From Acanthaster planci (taxonomy: Eukaryota; Echinodermata; Asteroidea; Valvatida; Acanthasteridae), in NCBI RefSeq assembly GCF_001949145.1, contig NW_019091404.1:3090885-3154884 (forward strand): DNA of 64,000 nucleotides, given 5' to 3'. Of the stretch, positions 11,394 to 24,250 are shown in pieces. The first letter of the stretch is position 1; each line of letters starts with the position of its first letter. The notes beneath the pieces were generated by a model. The model saw nothing but the letters and a program-made list of their open reading frames with translations, ran no database searches and was not told where the DNA came from. Position numbers and translations under genes: made by a program.

Positions 11394-12633
11394 GTAAGCA
11401 GATTTTTCAGTATTTGCGACGGAAGAACATCTTCCTGTTGGGATAGAATTCAACAATGAGGCATTCTGGGTTGGCTGTCGGGTCTTTTACGACCTAGAAA
11501 AAGGGTTAGGTTGCGAGATATTGGACTGAGCCAGAGTGAGGGTCCCTAGGCATGGCATGAGGCCTATGCTAGTAAATTAAGTAAGTAGTATCATTGTAAG
11601 TACCTGTATGCTCGAGTGTTTGTGGTCGAGGATTAGAAAATCAGTCACCATTCCACATCAGGTCGGAAGGAATACAACCTCCTTCTACCTCATCTCATCC
11701 ATCATGTTCATCCATCATGTTCGTTGGAAATTTTCATTGGCTGATTGGAGATGTTTCTGACAAGTGACATGTCTGAAAAGAAATACATGTAGGCCTAGGT
11801 GGCATGATAGGCCTAGGCTTAATTTCACTGAACTAAGAAGCCGTGCTCTGGCGCGGCATGTCTGGTCATTTCTTATTTTGCTTTGGTCAGTCATATTGGT
11901 GTAGGTCACTGTCAGCAGTGTAAAAATAGTCAGTATTAAGCAGTTCACATCTCTCGTAATTTCAAAATTTGTGCTCTTTCAACATTCAACCCAGTGGATA
12001 GTTACTTGAGCCCGACATACCCGGATAGTTTCTGGGATACACATTGGAAATTCGTTGCTTGCGTTCTGTTGTTGTACTGCTGTAGCATGATTTATTTTTT
12101 ATTGGAAGATTTCATTCCTGCTTGCACAGCGCCGGCGTGTAGTCACACTGGATGATGATGCCTAATGGTGATATCCAGTCAAGATTCTGAAATACTACTG
12201 CAGTTTGCCGCAAGCTTGTCATGTTTGTTAACCCGTTTAGTTTAAGTCAAATTAAATACTGAACGTCATTGAAATCATCATAATTTTTGCACACGTACAT
12301 GTCATGATACTTGTACAAGTACAAAAGTCATTGAATCTTGGTGGAAAATATATTTACATGTGAACTTCTCTTCTTTCAATCAACTTTAGTTTCAATTTCA
12401 GTCTTTTATATTTTACCCAGTACATGTATTTTGAATATTGTTCCTCTAACAAAATTATTAGTAATGACTTATGCCTCTTACAGAATGGCATTATTAATGC
12501 TTGATTCCTGTCTAAGATAAACTTCAATATTCATGGTATTTTCCTCATGCTACATGTATGTTTCTTTGATTGCTTGATGTGATGTTGCTTGATACAGCAT
12601 TCCTCTCCCAGTCACCTGACATCCTCCCCTGCT

Positions 12634-15600
12634 ATGAGGTTGTTCAAGTCCCGGTCCGTCTGTCGTCTTCCAGTCTTGGTGGTCGTCTTAGTGCTGTCCA
12701 ACATTCTGACTTATCGCCTGGCCTGCGTGGACAGTGGGGGAGAGGGTGGCACAATCAAACTCAGGAGCAAGGCGGAGCCACATCAGAGTCAGGAGGCGGA
12801 GACAGGGATCTTTGCAGCGGCCCAGTCTTGGTCAGAGTTTAAGGTTTCGTGGACAGGTGGGTACCCCTCTGATGAGACCTTGCATTCTGGAGTCAATTTC
12901 ATCACTCTACGGGGGTGGAAAATCTTGCTTGGTGTATTTACGTGCTAAGCTAGAATTTGGCAGGGGACCAGTCACAGGCAGTGTACAGACCATGACAATT
13001 TAGTTGGTAACCTGTCTTTTCAATAGTTGATGCATAGGAGATCTAAGAAATCAGCCCCGTGTAAAAGGCATGATTTTACACAGATAGACTTGGCTACAAT
13101 ACCCGCTGTACAGCACATGCTAATTTATTTCCAACTTTATCATGTGACCATATCGGCACCTGAATGCTTGCCATCAAAGTGACATTTGGCCAAGATGGTG
13201 AGATTGTTGGAAACTTAATTGTGTAGAGACCAAAGATCATGCATGAAATGTGTTGAGCTTGCAATTCAAATGATAGCAGCAAACCATAAGCCCAGGAAAC
13301 TTTTACTCTAGTCCCACCACAATTTTGTCAGATTCTCTTGAGAAGACAATCAAGGAAAGATCAAGTTTAAGCAGAGAAAGAGCCCAAATGTCAATTGGAA
13401 AATCAGGTCACACTCTTTCTTCATGTTCTTAGGCTCTACATTCTCGGTGCATTTGAAAGTTTATAAAAAAAACTTCACAAATTGTCGTGAGTGGGACTCG
13501 AACCTCCTGCTTATCCGCGATATCGTTTACATACATATAGATGATCTACATTTTGAACCAGGAGGAAGTTTACAGCAAAAGCAAGGAAGGTACCACAGTG
13601 CTAACTTGGTTTTGAAATAGCCATGAACTTTGTCATTTCAGGTGAATGAAGACAAACCTCATCAATCAAACAACCTGATTAAGAGCGACCTGCGTTCGTC
13701 AGGAATTTCCTATCAAGAGATTGAATGTCTCATCAACGGTGACTACACCATTCAAGGACGACGTGAAGGACAAGAGGTCTATCTGCCATTCTCCTTTATA
13801 GAGAAATACTTTGAGGTGTATGGGAAGATTGCCGAATATGATGGGTGAGTTGAGACTTTGTGACTCTGCAGGGCCACGGTGGGCGTTAATGGGCCGCAGT
13901 AGGTGGAAGTGGACTGCAGTTGGCCGCAGAGGAGCAGAGTGGGCTGCAATGGGCTGCAGAAGGCGGCAGCTTGCTAATCTGTGCTAGCTGGTTTCAGATG
14001 TTGTCTGCCTATTAATTTCTTTAGCAGCATGGCAAAGCAAATCAAATTCTTGGTTTTGAGCATCTGAATACCTTATGATGAATGAAGGAAAGGAGGATCC
14101 AGATTTCTTTGACTGCTGAAGCTGAACCACCTGTGTACAACCATCACAGACAGTCCTAATATCAAAAGTTTTCCAGTCCATTTTGCCAATTTACGTTTGA
14201 ATTGTTGTCTTGAAGGAAAATGTTCATCACTTAAATTGTCACGGAAGTATCTATATTTCTGTGCTGCAGTAGACCTATTGTCAACTTACACTCTGAGCTA
14301 AGTGATTCCAAAGTGCATTTTGTTTTTGTACATGTATATAATTTGACAGAAACGTGAAACTTTTTCACTGTCAATTAACTCTATTTTAAAAATGAAACTG
14401 AAACTGGAGAAGTTCTCCAAAGGAGCTCCAGGGATCATCATGCTTGTTATTTGCCACAGGCAAAACAGCTGTGCAAACACCTGTCTCCCCACTTCCTCTC
14501 TATTACACTTTGCATTCTTCTTGGCATTCAACCTGCCATCATTGCAACTGTTAATCCTAACCATGCTGAACCCAACAAGGTTATGCAGGATTTCCATGGT
14601 CCCGAGGGGGTTAGGGTTAATACACTATTCAGATTAGAGGTTTTTTTAGTGAAAGTCAGCATCAAGTGATGACTACAAGTAATTTTTAAAGACGTGTCAT
14701 TTGTGACATTTAGAACCTCCTTAGCAGACATAAAAAAACAAAAGACAGTTAATTATTTTCAGATTTTCGGAAGTTGGAGGACAATGTCAGACTTTTGAGA
14801 AAATAACCCATGTACAGGTGTAGATTTAAGCCTTGTTTGTTTAGGGGGGGTGAATCTTAATTGGTTTGGTTTATTTTCCATACAGATATCACAATATAAA
14901 GAAACAAAGTTATTACAGAATGGAAAAATAAATGATAAATGGCGGATACGAAGCAGTAAGCAAAGGCTTGTTCATGGCCTGGTTTCTTATTTGTCACAAT
15001 AATATCCATATGTAGCTGTAATTACAAAATAGAGGAGACAGAGAATAATAAAAGTAAAATAACTGAAGGTACAGCTGAACGTCAGAATTAAGCAAAGATT
15101 TTCAATGTCACAACATCTTGGGTTGTAAGTTCAGGACTAATGCTTTTTATGTCCTCGTTTTGTCTTCTATATTTTAGCTACGATCGCTTTGAATGGCAAC
15201 ACAGCGTGGCTCGCATCTACCAGCAAGCTCCCTACAGACCAGAGGGAGAATTTATGTCATTTGGTCATTACAACGTGGAACCAAGAGAGAGAGTTAAAAT
15301 GATAAGTGGGGTGGAAGGTAAGTCTTTATTCAGAATGACTTGGCTAACGGCTTACAAGAATACAGGTACCTATTGAAGCCATTTAAGTGGCTAGATTTCT
15401 TTCAGGTAGAGGCATGTAATGTGCTGGCTGTGATCGAAGTCAGCAGGTTGATCAGAAAGAGCTGCAGACTCTAGGTTATTAACAAGAGAAACGAGATGTC
15501 TGGTTTTTGATCAAAGGTTGAGGTAGGAAGGCTCTAGGCAAACAATTCCTATAATAATAATTATAATATTTATTTGGGCAATTCCAAATGCAAGACAAAC

Positions 15601-17601
15601 ACAAGATACAGCAGGCTTCCCAGGAAAACATAAAAGTTAATAAACAAACTGTCGCCAAAAAGCCTATGTCTCCCAAAACCCAAATAGAAAAGTAACGCAA
15701 GAAAGCACATCCATGAAGTAAGTATTTGGAAAAATAACTAAAAAAAACAAAACAAAAAAAACCAGCAGTAGGTCATACTGAGTTATGCCACATCAATAGG
15801 AATATTGTTTCTGTCGAGAGGGATTTCATTTCATGTTTGAGTTTTTGAGTTGTTTATCATTGGTTTTCTTTCTAGGCGTGCCTATCTCCATTCAGTGGGG
15901 GGTCCAGGGTTACTTTTACGCCATCCAAGTGGCTCAGTTTGGCCTGAGTCATTACAGTAAGAATCTGACTGCCAAGGAACCTAAAATTAAAGTCTTTGAG
16001 AACGGAGAGGAAGGTGATGTAGAGAGATGGAACCTTGCTGATCGAGCCAGTCAAATTTCAGCGGTCTACGACGACACAGCAAGATCAAATGTCATTGAAT
16101 TTCAGACCAGCGGTAAGTCATACAATAAGTCAACACCAGAATGATAATTGCTATTTGAAGCCAAATGTTTTTACTGGGTATCAAGTGGTTATTTTACTTA
16201 CTTGCTTTCTGAAATTCAGCCCTGAGGCAGCAGCTGGCCTTGACAAATTTATTAGAAACATGATACATCAAAATTATCTCATTTGTTCAAATTTAACCCA
16301 TATACTCGCAGTGGCTGTCCTTTTATATTCAGAAGCAATTCTACTGTATACTCTTGGTACATGTGTGAGAAGATGCTTTTACAGATGAATCTTGGTCTCC
16401 AAGATTGACAGTTCATTATAAAGGATTGGGTTAACGTATTTTAGTGGTAACAGTGAGTATAATAACATCTCTTTCCTCCAAAGGTGTTTTAGTTTTGTTT
16501 CTGATTAATTTCTGATGACTGATGGTTCATGGACATCAGGTTGTTTTTCGTTTGTTTTTTTTTCCGGCAGATACATTATCTCTTGGCCAAGGGGCAACTC
16601 TTCCTCTAAACAATAGACGCTTGTTTGTTCTCTCCTTTGACTTAATCCTCATGAGCAATGCAACAATCACGGTGACCGTTCAGGACGAAAAAGACAAGAC
16701 GCACAGTATCCACTATATGGCCACAGGTGATAAAGTGATCCATAAAGGAAGCCATATCTATTACGGGATTGGACCCTGCCATAAGTGGCGGAAAATCACC
16801 CGTGATTTGTTAGTAGACTACCAGAAAGGTCTTGGTCAGACCAACAAGAAGTATGTGACCAGTGTTCAAACAGTACTAGGTAAAGTACTCAAGTTCTCAG
16901 TACATGGATTCGGACGGATTGACAACGTGACTCTGTCCTCGTCCAGCCATATGACGCAGTTTTTCGACGCTGCCAACTGGTTGCTGAAGAACCAGGACGG
17001 CAAGGGAGGGTGGCCGGTAAAGGTGGAGAGGTTCCTTGGGACGGGGTTCCAGACTCTGTCACCAGGTTGGTACTCTGCCATGGCACAAGGCCAGGCTATC
17101 TCCACTCTCATTAGAGCTTACTACAAGACTAAAGACAGGAGATACCTAGATGCTTGCTTAAGGGCAACCAAACTTTACAAGATTTTGTCTTCAGAGGGTG
17201 GTGTAAAGGCCATTCTTTTTGATAAGTACACGTGGTACGAGGAATACCCGACCACACCCAGCTCCTATGTTCTCAACGGCTTCATCTACAGCCTGATTGG
17301 CTTGTATGATCTAATGAAGATAGCCTCACCGGAGGAAGGCCGGGAAGCAGCTCAGCTTTTTGAAGATGGGATGCAATCCCTTCGAAAATTCCTCTTATTG
17401 TATGATGGAGGGACGGGTACAATCTACGATTTGCGTCATGTGACTTTAGGACGAGCTCCAAATCTAGCACGTTGGGATTATCATGCAACTCATATTGCTC
17501 AGCTGCAGCTGTTGACTTCCATAGATCCAGATCCAGTCTTCAAGACGACCCTAGATCGCTGGCTTGGCTATACCAAAGGCATCAGAGCCAAACACAATTG
17601 A
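12634..17601 (+). CDS. GLCE: D-glucuronyl C5-epimerase (heparan sulfate/heparin)
   Basis: Five coding exons: 12634-12843, 13642-13844, 15178-15317, 15876-16112 and 16571-17601 (TGA 17599-17601). They give 606 aa against 617 in human. The enzyme is a Golgi type II membrane protein that converts D-glucuronate to L-iduronate in N-sulfated heparan sulfate. The first in-frame ATG (12634) gives a short basic N-terminus and one hydrophobic anchor ([16 protein letters not shown]), as expected. Conserved blocks include [98 protein letters not shown] and the C-terminal RAKHN. Tyr489, Tyr549 and Tyr567 sit exactly 11 residues below human catalytic Tyr500, Tyr560 and Tyr578. One weak point is that the only phase-0 donor for exon 1 is AAG|GTTTCG, so the exon 1 end or an extra small exon is uncertain. 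Confidence 0.95.
13866..13976. repeat. Degenerate GGGCTGCAG-type tandem repeat
   Basis: Just inside GLCE intron 2, units close to tgggctgcag / tggccgcag recur irregularly (for example GGGCCGCAG, GGACTGCAG, GGCCGCAG, GGGCTGCA, GGGCTGCAG). It is a decayed simple tandem array with locally high GC. Confidence 0.6.
14551..14620 (-). mobile_element. Short TTAA-flanked repeat, copy 2
   Basis: Reverse-complement copy of the 9647-9710 repeat, strongly similar throughout. It is bounded by TTAA on both sides (14551-14554 and 14617-14620) with terminal inverted repeats TCCTAACC / GGTTAGGG. The 70-bp length and TTAA flanks suggest a minimal piggyBac-type MITE. Confidence 0.55.
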
Positions 17602-18517
17602 TCAGGTGGGTTTAAGTTGTTTGCTGCTCAGTAAAGGGTCAACTATGCTGTGTCAGGTGTCATTTCCCATTTTGGAGAAAAAAGTTGCCTTTTGGGAAGG
17701 ATTCTGTGCACTTTTGAATTGTCAGCCTCGTTAACTTTTTAAGAACAAGGTAGATGAAATCTGTTGTCAATTCTAATTTTCTGTATAGAACCTTGAAGTT
17801 TTGATAGATGTAAAATCAATATAAAGATACAGCTGACACTTTTGTAAAATGTATTTGCAAAGAATAGTCTAATACATGTAGTAGCAGGATCTTAACCTTA
17901 ACCCTTCAAAATCCTAAAACTCACATGTAAGAGATTTTGAAGGATCTGGGAAGGTTGGGATGAACAATGTTGGCTTGTACCAAATTCGTTAAAACTCCTG
18001 CACAGTCAAGGCACTACATGTGTTTGAAATCATGAACTGTGGACCTGCTATGAAATTGCAAAGTTCGTAAAGCATACATGAATTATATTTTTGCAATTCA
18101 GTCCTCTTTGGTAATACAAATAATCAAATGTTTCACTACTCATCAAGATTATCTATGTAATCTTTTACTTCCTTTGACTCTGTTGACATAATTTGTCAAG
18201 GTGATCCAGGCATCTGTGATGTAACCTGACTGTCTGTAGATGATACAGCATCTTTGAGCTAGGATAGAAGAGAGCACTTCTCCAACACTCACTGATGCTT
18301 AGCTCTTGTCCCAGATGTCCATGGATACTGGGTGAGTGGATCGTCTTTCTGTATCTACCAGAAACTTTTGGTCAGTATGACTTGCTGAGAGAGACCAGGT
18401 CATTAAATGCAGCAGGGCATTTAATGAGGGTAGAAAACAGTACGGGAATTGCAATTGTTTCAAGGCCTTTATTATCTGTAATCTGTAACCACACTTGTAT
18501 TTCAAGTGGGTCGGTGT

Positions 18518-18523
18518 AATAAA
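18518..18523 (+). promoter_or_regulatory. Candidate polyadenylation signal of GLCE
   Basis: First clear AATAAA downstream of the GLCE stop, about 0.9 kb away. Another lies near 19613, so the true 3' end is uncertain. Confidence 0.35.
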
Positions 18524-20070
18524 GTCCAAGCTTTTGAAAACTGAAGCACTCCAAAGTGAAGTATCCATATCCTGCCTTTCTACTCCTCGTCCAAATCAGT
18601 ATTTGGCTGATGAATATCCTTAAAAAGTGTTGTTAAAAACAGCCTAAAAAGAAATCTGCTAAATTCAAAAACTGTGTTATCATTTTGTTTTTTTTTACAA
18701 ACTTTAAGCAGGAATAAGGTGGCTTTATTATTGAAACAGTACGTAAATTGTTTGGTTAAAATCTGTCTTGAGTTATGGTTTTGATGAGTGAAACACTGTT
18801 GAGCTCTCCTGGGGTCTGTTTGGCTCTAAATCCACTAACTACAGTTGTAATTGCATTTCACACATTCAGTGTATAGATAAATACCGCACAGCCATGGAAT
18901 GTGTTAGATGTCAATCAAGTTTAGCTCTACATTAAGAGAAATCATTGGTAGGATCTGGTAATGGCGATGACGAAAGTGAGTTGCATCAGTGAGAAATTGA
19001 TGTCCCATTCTCAAGGCAGTGATGCAGCAAATATTGAAGCTGTGATGGGTGGAGCCTTGGTTCATTCATCACCAAGTCCCTTGAAATGATCGCCTTGAGA
19101 ATCCAGTCAAAATGCTTCGATACTGAATTTGTTTGTGTTGGCCCTTGGTCTTTAAATGTAGCTAGTGTTTGGTGGTGTGTTCTTAAGAAGAGTTTATACA
19201 GGGTATTCATCATTATTAACGAAAACATAAATTGCGTGTAAAGATGTCATAATATGTGATACTAATCACTTTAAATCTGAAAGAGATAAAAGCAAGTGCA
19301 CCGTGTACTATTCTACTTCTTGTTATCTATCTGAATTGGAACAGTGTTTAATTGGTTTTTTATACTCAATGATCAGTTGTCCTGAGAATTTTTTTTCTTT
19401 TTAGGGCGTGGCTTTCAAAACGTCAAGTGATCTTTGGGGAAAGTATACAGTCTTTTTTAGCAGACTTTTAGGTACACATTTCAGTACTCATCCAGAGCAC
19501 AGGAAAATGCTCGTATTTCACCCAAAAAGGTTTGCTCAAAGCATTTTGTTTTTAAAACAAACTTCACTAATTGCTAACTCCAAGTTTTTTAATTAGTTTG
19601 TTATCATACACCAAATAAACCTCGTAGTAACATACTGAAATAATGCTTAAAATGTAATCTCTTTTACAGGTCAAGATAGATTTCAAATCGTTGTCAGCTG
19701 TATAAAAGTACTGTTTTAGAATTTTGCACTGCCGTACTAAGTTTTGTCACTGTGTAGAAGTCAATATAAAGTAGATATGGTGATTGGAATGGCTTATGGC
19801 ACATTCGCTCCTACCAATAAATGTCAGACTAAAAATACTTCCCTTCCAATGCAGTTACTAAAAGTAAAAGATTTATCAACTGATCAACCATTCAAGTAGA
19901 TTGCAGCTCCTAATTTTAAATTCACAATCATTTGAAAACGAAACAATAATCGACAAACCACATATCACCCATGGCCTTTCAGCAGTAAATATTCTTTGTG
20001 CCAACATAGCAACTGCGAGTTTTAGAAATAATTCTTTTGCGTTCTGCCGCAAATGACCCAATGTGAACGA

Positions 20071-20224
20071 TTCACAATAGTGCGCCACCAAGAGTTCGCA
20101 ACATGTTGGCCAATCGTAACGCGCGAAATTTGTCGACCCTTTCCAAACGCGCATTGGGTCGACAAATTTCACGCATTGTGATTGGCCAATGCGTTGCAAA
20201 CTCTTGGTGGTGCACTAATGTGAA
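20071..20224. mobile_element. Foldback MITE family, copy 1
   Basis: Long imperfect terminal inverted repeats: the left arm begins TTCACAATAGTGCGCCACCA and the right arm ends TGGTGGTGCACTAATGTGAA. Inner arms carry GTTGGCCAATC / GATTGGCCAATGC and GTCGACC / GGGTCGAC. The whole 154 bp can fold into one hairpin. A second, diverged copy is at 50956-51104. Confidence 0.75.
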
Positions 20225-22123
20225 ACGGCCGTATTATGATGACAGAAGGACAGCCTTGAATATGCATTTACACATAGGCTAATCATAAATGAGTGTTGAG
20301 TTGACAGAATAACAGTCAGCTAATCAACAAATCAAGCACGAGTTAATATGTTCTGTTAATTAAGTTGAATAGTATTAGGTCCTTCGAATCGGTGTAAAAA
20401 TTCAATGTCCTTTATCACATTGACTCCACTGCACATATAATGAGTGAGTTAATTGACGTGCACATGTCGTAAAGCATCGTTTTATGCCATACTCAAAGCA
20501 AGTACAGTGCTAAAGCAGTCAGAGCGTAGACAAAAATTTGAAAAAAAAAACCTTTTTTTAAATTTTAAAACCTCCACAATTCTGGATCTGCTTTCGCCCC
20601 TAAGCCGATAAAGCCAATGGTCTTGAAGCCTATTTTTGTTTAAATCGAAGCGTGTGCTAGACTACATTTGACCTCTGAATATGTATTTGTTAACAGTAGA
20701 GAATGAAGCTACAATGTACATGTACAATGTACAGGTGTATGTTCTGTGTATAATGGTGTGTTTGGAACCAGGACTGAGGAAAGAAAAGCAGCCTCGATCC
20801 CACAGTGAAATAGAAGTACATTAACAATGTGACGACTGTGTACGCATCCTTCACTCTCCCCCCCAAAAAAGCTTGAAAGTGTTACTTGCACCATAGAATT
20901 AATTTATTGGGCTCCCTTCCACTCATACAGTAGCAGAAATAGGATTTTATCGCTGGAATTAGAAAAATGCGTACATGGACAATTGTAAATGCAACTCCTG
21001 AGAGCTTAAGGAGGATCGGAAGCAAAGGGAAAGATTCGACAGAGTTTGGAATTGAAGTGGAGGGTGGTGACGTTGTCGTTTACAAGGCTGAAAGCTCTCA
21101 ACTGGTGTACATTTAACCTGTGCAAATGTAATTATTCTAATAAGCGAAATGTATACAGGGTCTTGAATTGTACAGTAATCACAAGACGAGTCGCTTGTAT
21201 AATAGATCGTACTCAAAATCCTAAGTTGTGATGTGTACATAACCTTGTATATCTTGGTGTACCTTGTAGCTGGTGGTAATAACTTAACATGTACTATAGA
21301 CAGGTGTTTTCCCGTTTTGTGACTTGACACTTTGAGAAGACATGTAAAAATAGTGGATTTCAGACTGTGAATGAGACTAGCTTTTCGCTGGGGGAACTAA
21401 GATTATTCCGAATTCTACACAAACATACTGCTGCCTCGTCGAGGAACGTTGGGCCTAGCCAAGTCTCATCGAGTCTCGCAAAGTCTCATCATGGCTCGAT
21501 GATCCTCGCTCACAGCCATTTCTCGACGAAGTCATGTTGCCGTCCCAGTTCAGTTTATAGAGGAATATTCATCCCGTCCTGCCCATATTGTTATTAAAAT
21601 AATTTCTTGTTCGCTTTTGAGAACACAGTTTCCCCGTCAAGAAATGTCGTAAATTAACCAATTATTAACAAGTGTACAAAACAGACAGTACATGTAAATA
21701 TACTTGCATATTGCATAACTTAAGTGTAAAGTACTATTTTGTATTAATTAAGGAATTAAAATCATATTTTAAACTAACCTCGAAGTCGTCGCTTTTCGTA
21801 ATTACTGGTCAGTACCTTGGTTCAATCGTGTGAAGCTCCAGAGGAAGCAACCTGTGTTTTGCAAATTCAACCCCCAATATTCTGAGAATCGGTATAAGCT
21901 CTGGACATGCTGTATGTACCGAATGATAGCCAGTTTGTTTTGACAGTGCTTGTCTTAAAAGAAAGACCCTTATCGGCCTTGAAACAGCCGCATGACGGAA
22001 GATATTTTACTAATTACGTCGCCTTGAGAGTTGAAGTATGAATGTCTTTATAGATGTCATTCAGAACTGTAATGACATGGACAAACTTACAATCGTGGTC
22101 TTGTATACGTTCCCGAGATTCTT

Positions 22124-22353
22124 GAAATGTGACCCGCTCTGTGAAAATGAGTCACATGTCTCCAGAATCTAACTCTGTGTGTAAGCAATAGGAATCCTCA
22201 ACATTTTAACATTTCCACAATGTCCTTTTCGTTGTACCAAAGCGACTGACACATCCAAACATAGAGCTCATATTCCTCAGTCTACTACAAAGTAAAACTC
22301 AAAAATAGATCCAGAGACATGTGACTCACTTTTACAGAACGGGTCACAAATTT
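22124..22353. mobile_element. MITE-like element with about 45-bp inverted repeats
   Basis: The left arm contains TGTGACCCGCTCTGTGAAAA, then TGAGTCACATGTCTCCAG. The right arm is its reverse complement with few changes (AGAGACATGTGACTCACTTT, then TACAGAACGGGTCACA). The 140-bp interior is non-coding. No clear target duplication was seen. Confidence 0.65.
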
Positions 22354-24250
22354 ACCCCCTTACACGCCATCGCGGAATCGATTTTTGGACAGATTTGTGG
22401 TATGCAGTATCTGCCTTGGAAATGCAAGTCATGGTCATAAGATATAAATCGCAAGTTGGGCAGAAAATAAAGATGTAGGTTGTATAACTTTTGAATTATT
22501 CCGCAGCATAATTGACATGAATCAAAGCAGACTGCTGCAGAGTTCGTGTCCAATATGCTCATCTTGTTGAGTCATGGTTGAAACCAATTCTCAACGAACG
22601 AATCTTGCCACCATGGCTATATTACATCGTCTGTTATTCAATTAAGAGCCGACCACTTCTCCGCTGGCTGGTAAACACCCGCTAAGGTCAAAGTCATTAA
22701 GTTGCATCGCAGCAATTTGTTGGTAGTCGGCAGCTGGTGTGCTCGTCCACGGCCTTAGCGAATTAATCTAAACTTAACGACCTTCACTCCCCACAGTCCC
22801 GAATGGCCTCATTAAATAAGACCGTACTGATAATTAATCCCACTTGATACAGGCAAAAACGGGATACATTTCGGCCTCTTCGTACTTCAGGCGTATGTGA
22901 AAGCAAAGCGAATTTAACGTCATGAAGATTTACAGCGACATTTCACCCGATCGAAATGTGTTAATCTTACGTCACAAATTGGCGTTCATGTTTGCTTTTG
23001 CGTGAGGTATGTACTGGCCTTAACCCTTGTGCATTACTAATACTAACTACATGGTATAATGTCCACATCATTTTAATGCATTTCCACTTCTAACATTAAA
23101 GTAATGTCAGCTTTAACTTTAAAAGTTGGAAACGCGTTGTATGAGACCATACATGTGATTGTTTGCTGCAGATTAGAGTGTTGCTAGATCGNGAACAGTG
23201 TACTCTGTCCGTCTTCGGGAGACTGATACATGGCTAATACATGGTGTTACCGCAATCTTTACTATAGATCTAGTTTCTTTCACCGTGAAAACCTTTAAGT
23301 CTTAGAGTGTTGCTGTTGGGTGCATTGGCCGTGAAAAGGGGCCTTGGAAAGGAGGAAACCAGGCATCGAAATTGACAGCGATCGTGACGTCTGAACTGCA
23401 ATGTCATATAGTTCTGTCAGAGCGTACAATAAACTATCCACAAGAATGCTCGGGGAAATTTTGGGTAATAGGAAAAGAAGAAGTGAGATCATGCACTTTA
23501 TTGCTACAAGGTGTTTTACAACCACAGCGATCGATGTTAACTTGACATTTCCTCGTTTTTCATGTCTGGACTTCTAGCTTATTCTTTACAATTTCTATGA
23601 TTGCGGAGATTGACAACACGCTTTTGTAATTACTGAAAGAGAATCGTGTGCACAGGATTGACTAGTTTGTTCGGCATGGTGTTGTACAAAGTCATCAACC
23701 CGCAGTCGGCTTACTGCAGTGACCTTGTTGGTTACACTTTATCCCGCGAATGGGTTGTATTGAGCACACAGTGCGCTGTGTGAGCATTAAATAATGCATC
23801 GCAAAACGCAAGAGCAGCCTGGTTTCGGAATGGTCAGTGAGTAATTCGATATATCGGTAATTTACTGGAGCTTGACCAATCGATACTTGATTTAATGAAA
23901 AGAGCGAGAAATCGCGTATAAGCGACAATTAAGCCTCCACGCCCCAACGGGAAGCGCGGGGAGGTTGTGTCAACGTGCCTCGTGTAAATGACGCACGACC
24001 CCTAGGCCTACATCCAGGCATAGTCAAACATCACCTCATCAGTCTCAAGGCTCCTGCAGCGAGGTAAACACCAAATCGTTTTTCATTCACTTTACCGTGG
24101 TGTTCATTAACTCTTCGCTCGAGAGATTTTGTCATTAGCATATGAGTGCCGATGTCGGTGATGTCAAATAGGCCAAAGTCACTTTACGCCGCTTCAGTGA
24201 TTCACTTCAGACGCATCAGGCGGATAAACCAAACACATCTTGCTGTGAAG

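Larger units (their letters stand above)
18524..24250. other. Intergenic region GLCE to first 7TM gene
   Basis: No coding exon recognised. It contains the foldback element at 20071-20224, the inverted repeat at 22124-22353 and a single ambiguous base (n) at 23192. A strong donor GAAG|GTAAGTGG at 24250/24251 may close a non-coding first exon of the 7TM gene that starts coding at 26367. The promoter could not be located. Confidence 0.35.

Noticed and set aside
13480-13510. B-box-like GGTTCGAGTCC on the minus strand
   Set aside because: No matching A box at the right distance and no tRNA fold visible; perhaps a SINE scrap.
16522-16570. Start of GLCE at the ATG at 16522
   Set aside because: This lies in the intron before the tttccggcag acceptor; the conserved protein continues upstream through four earlier exons.
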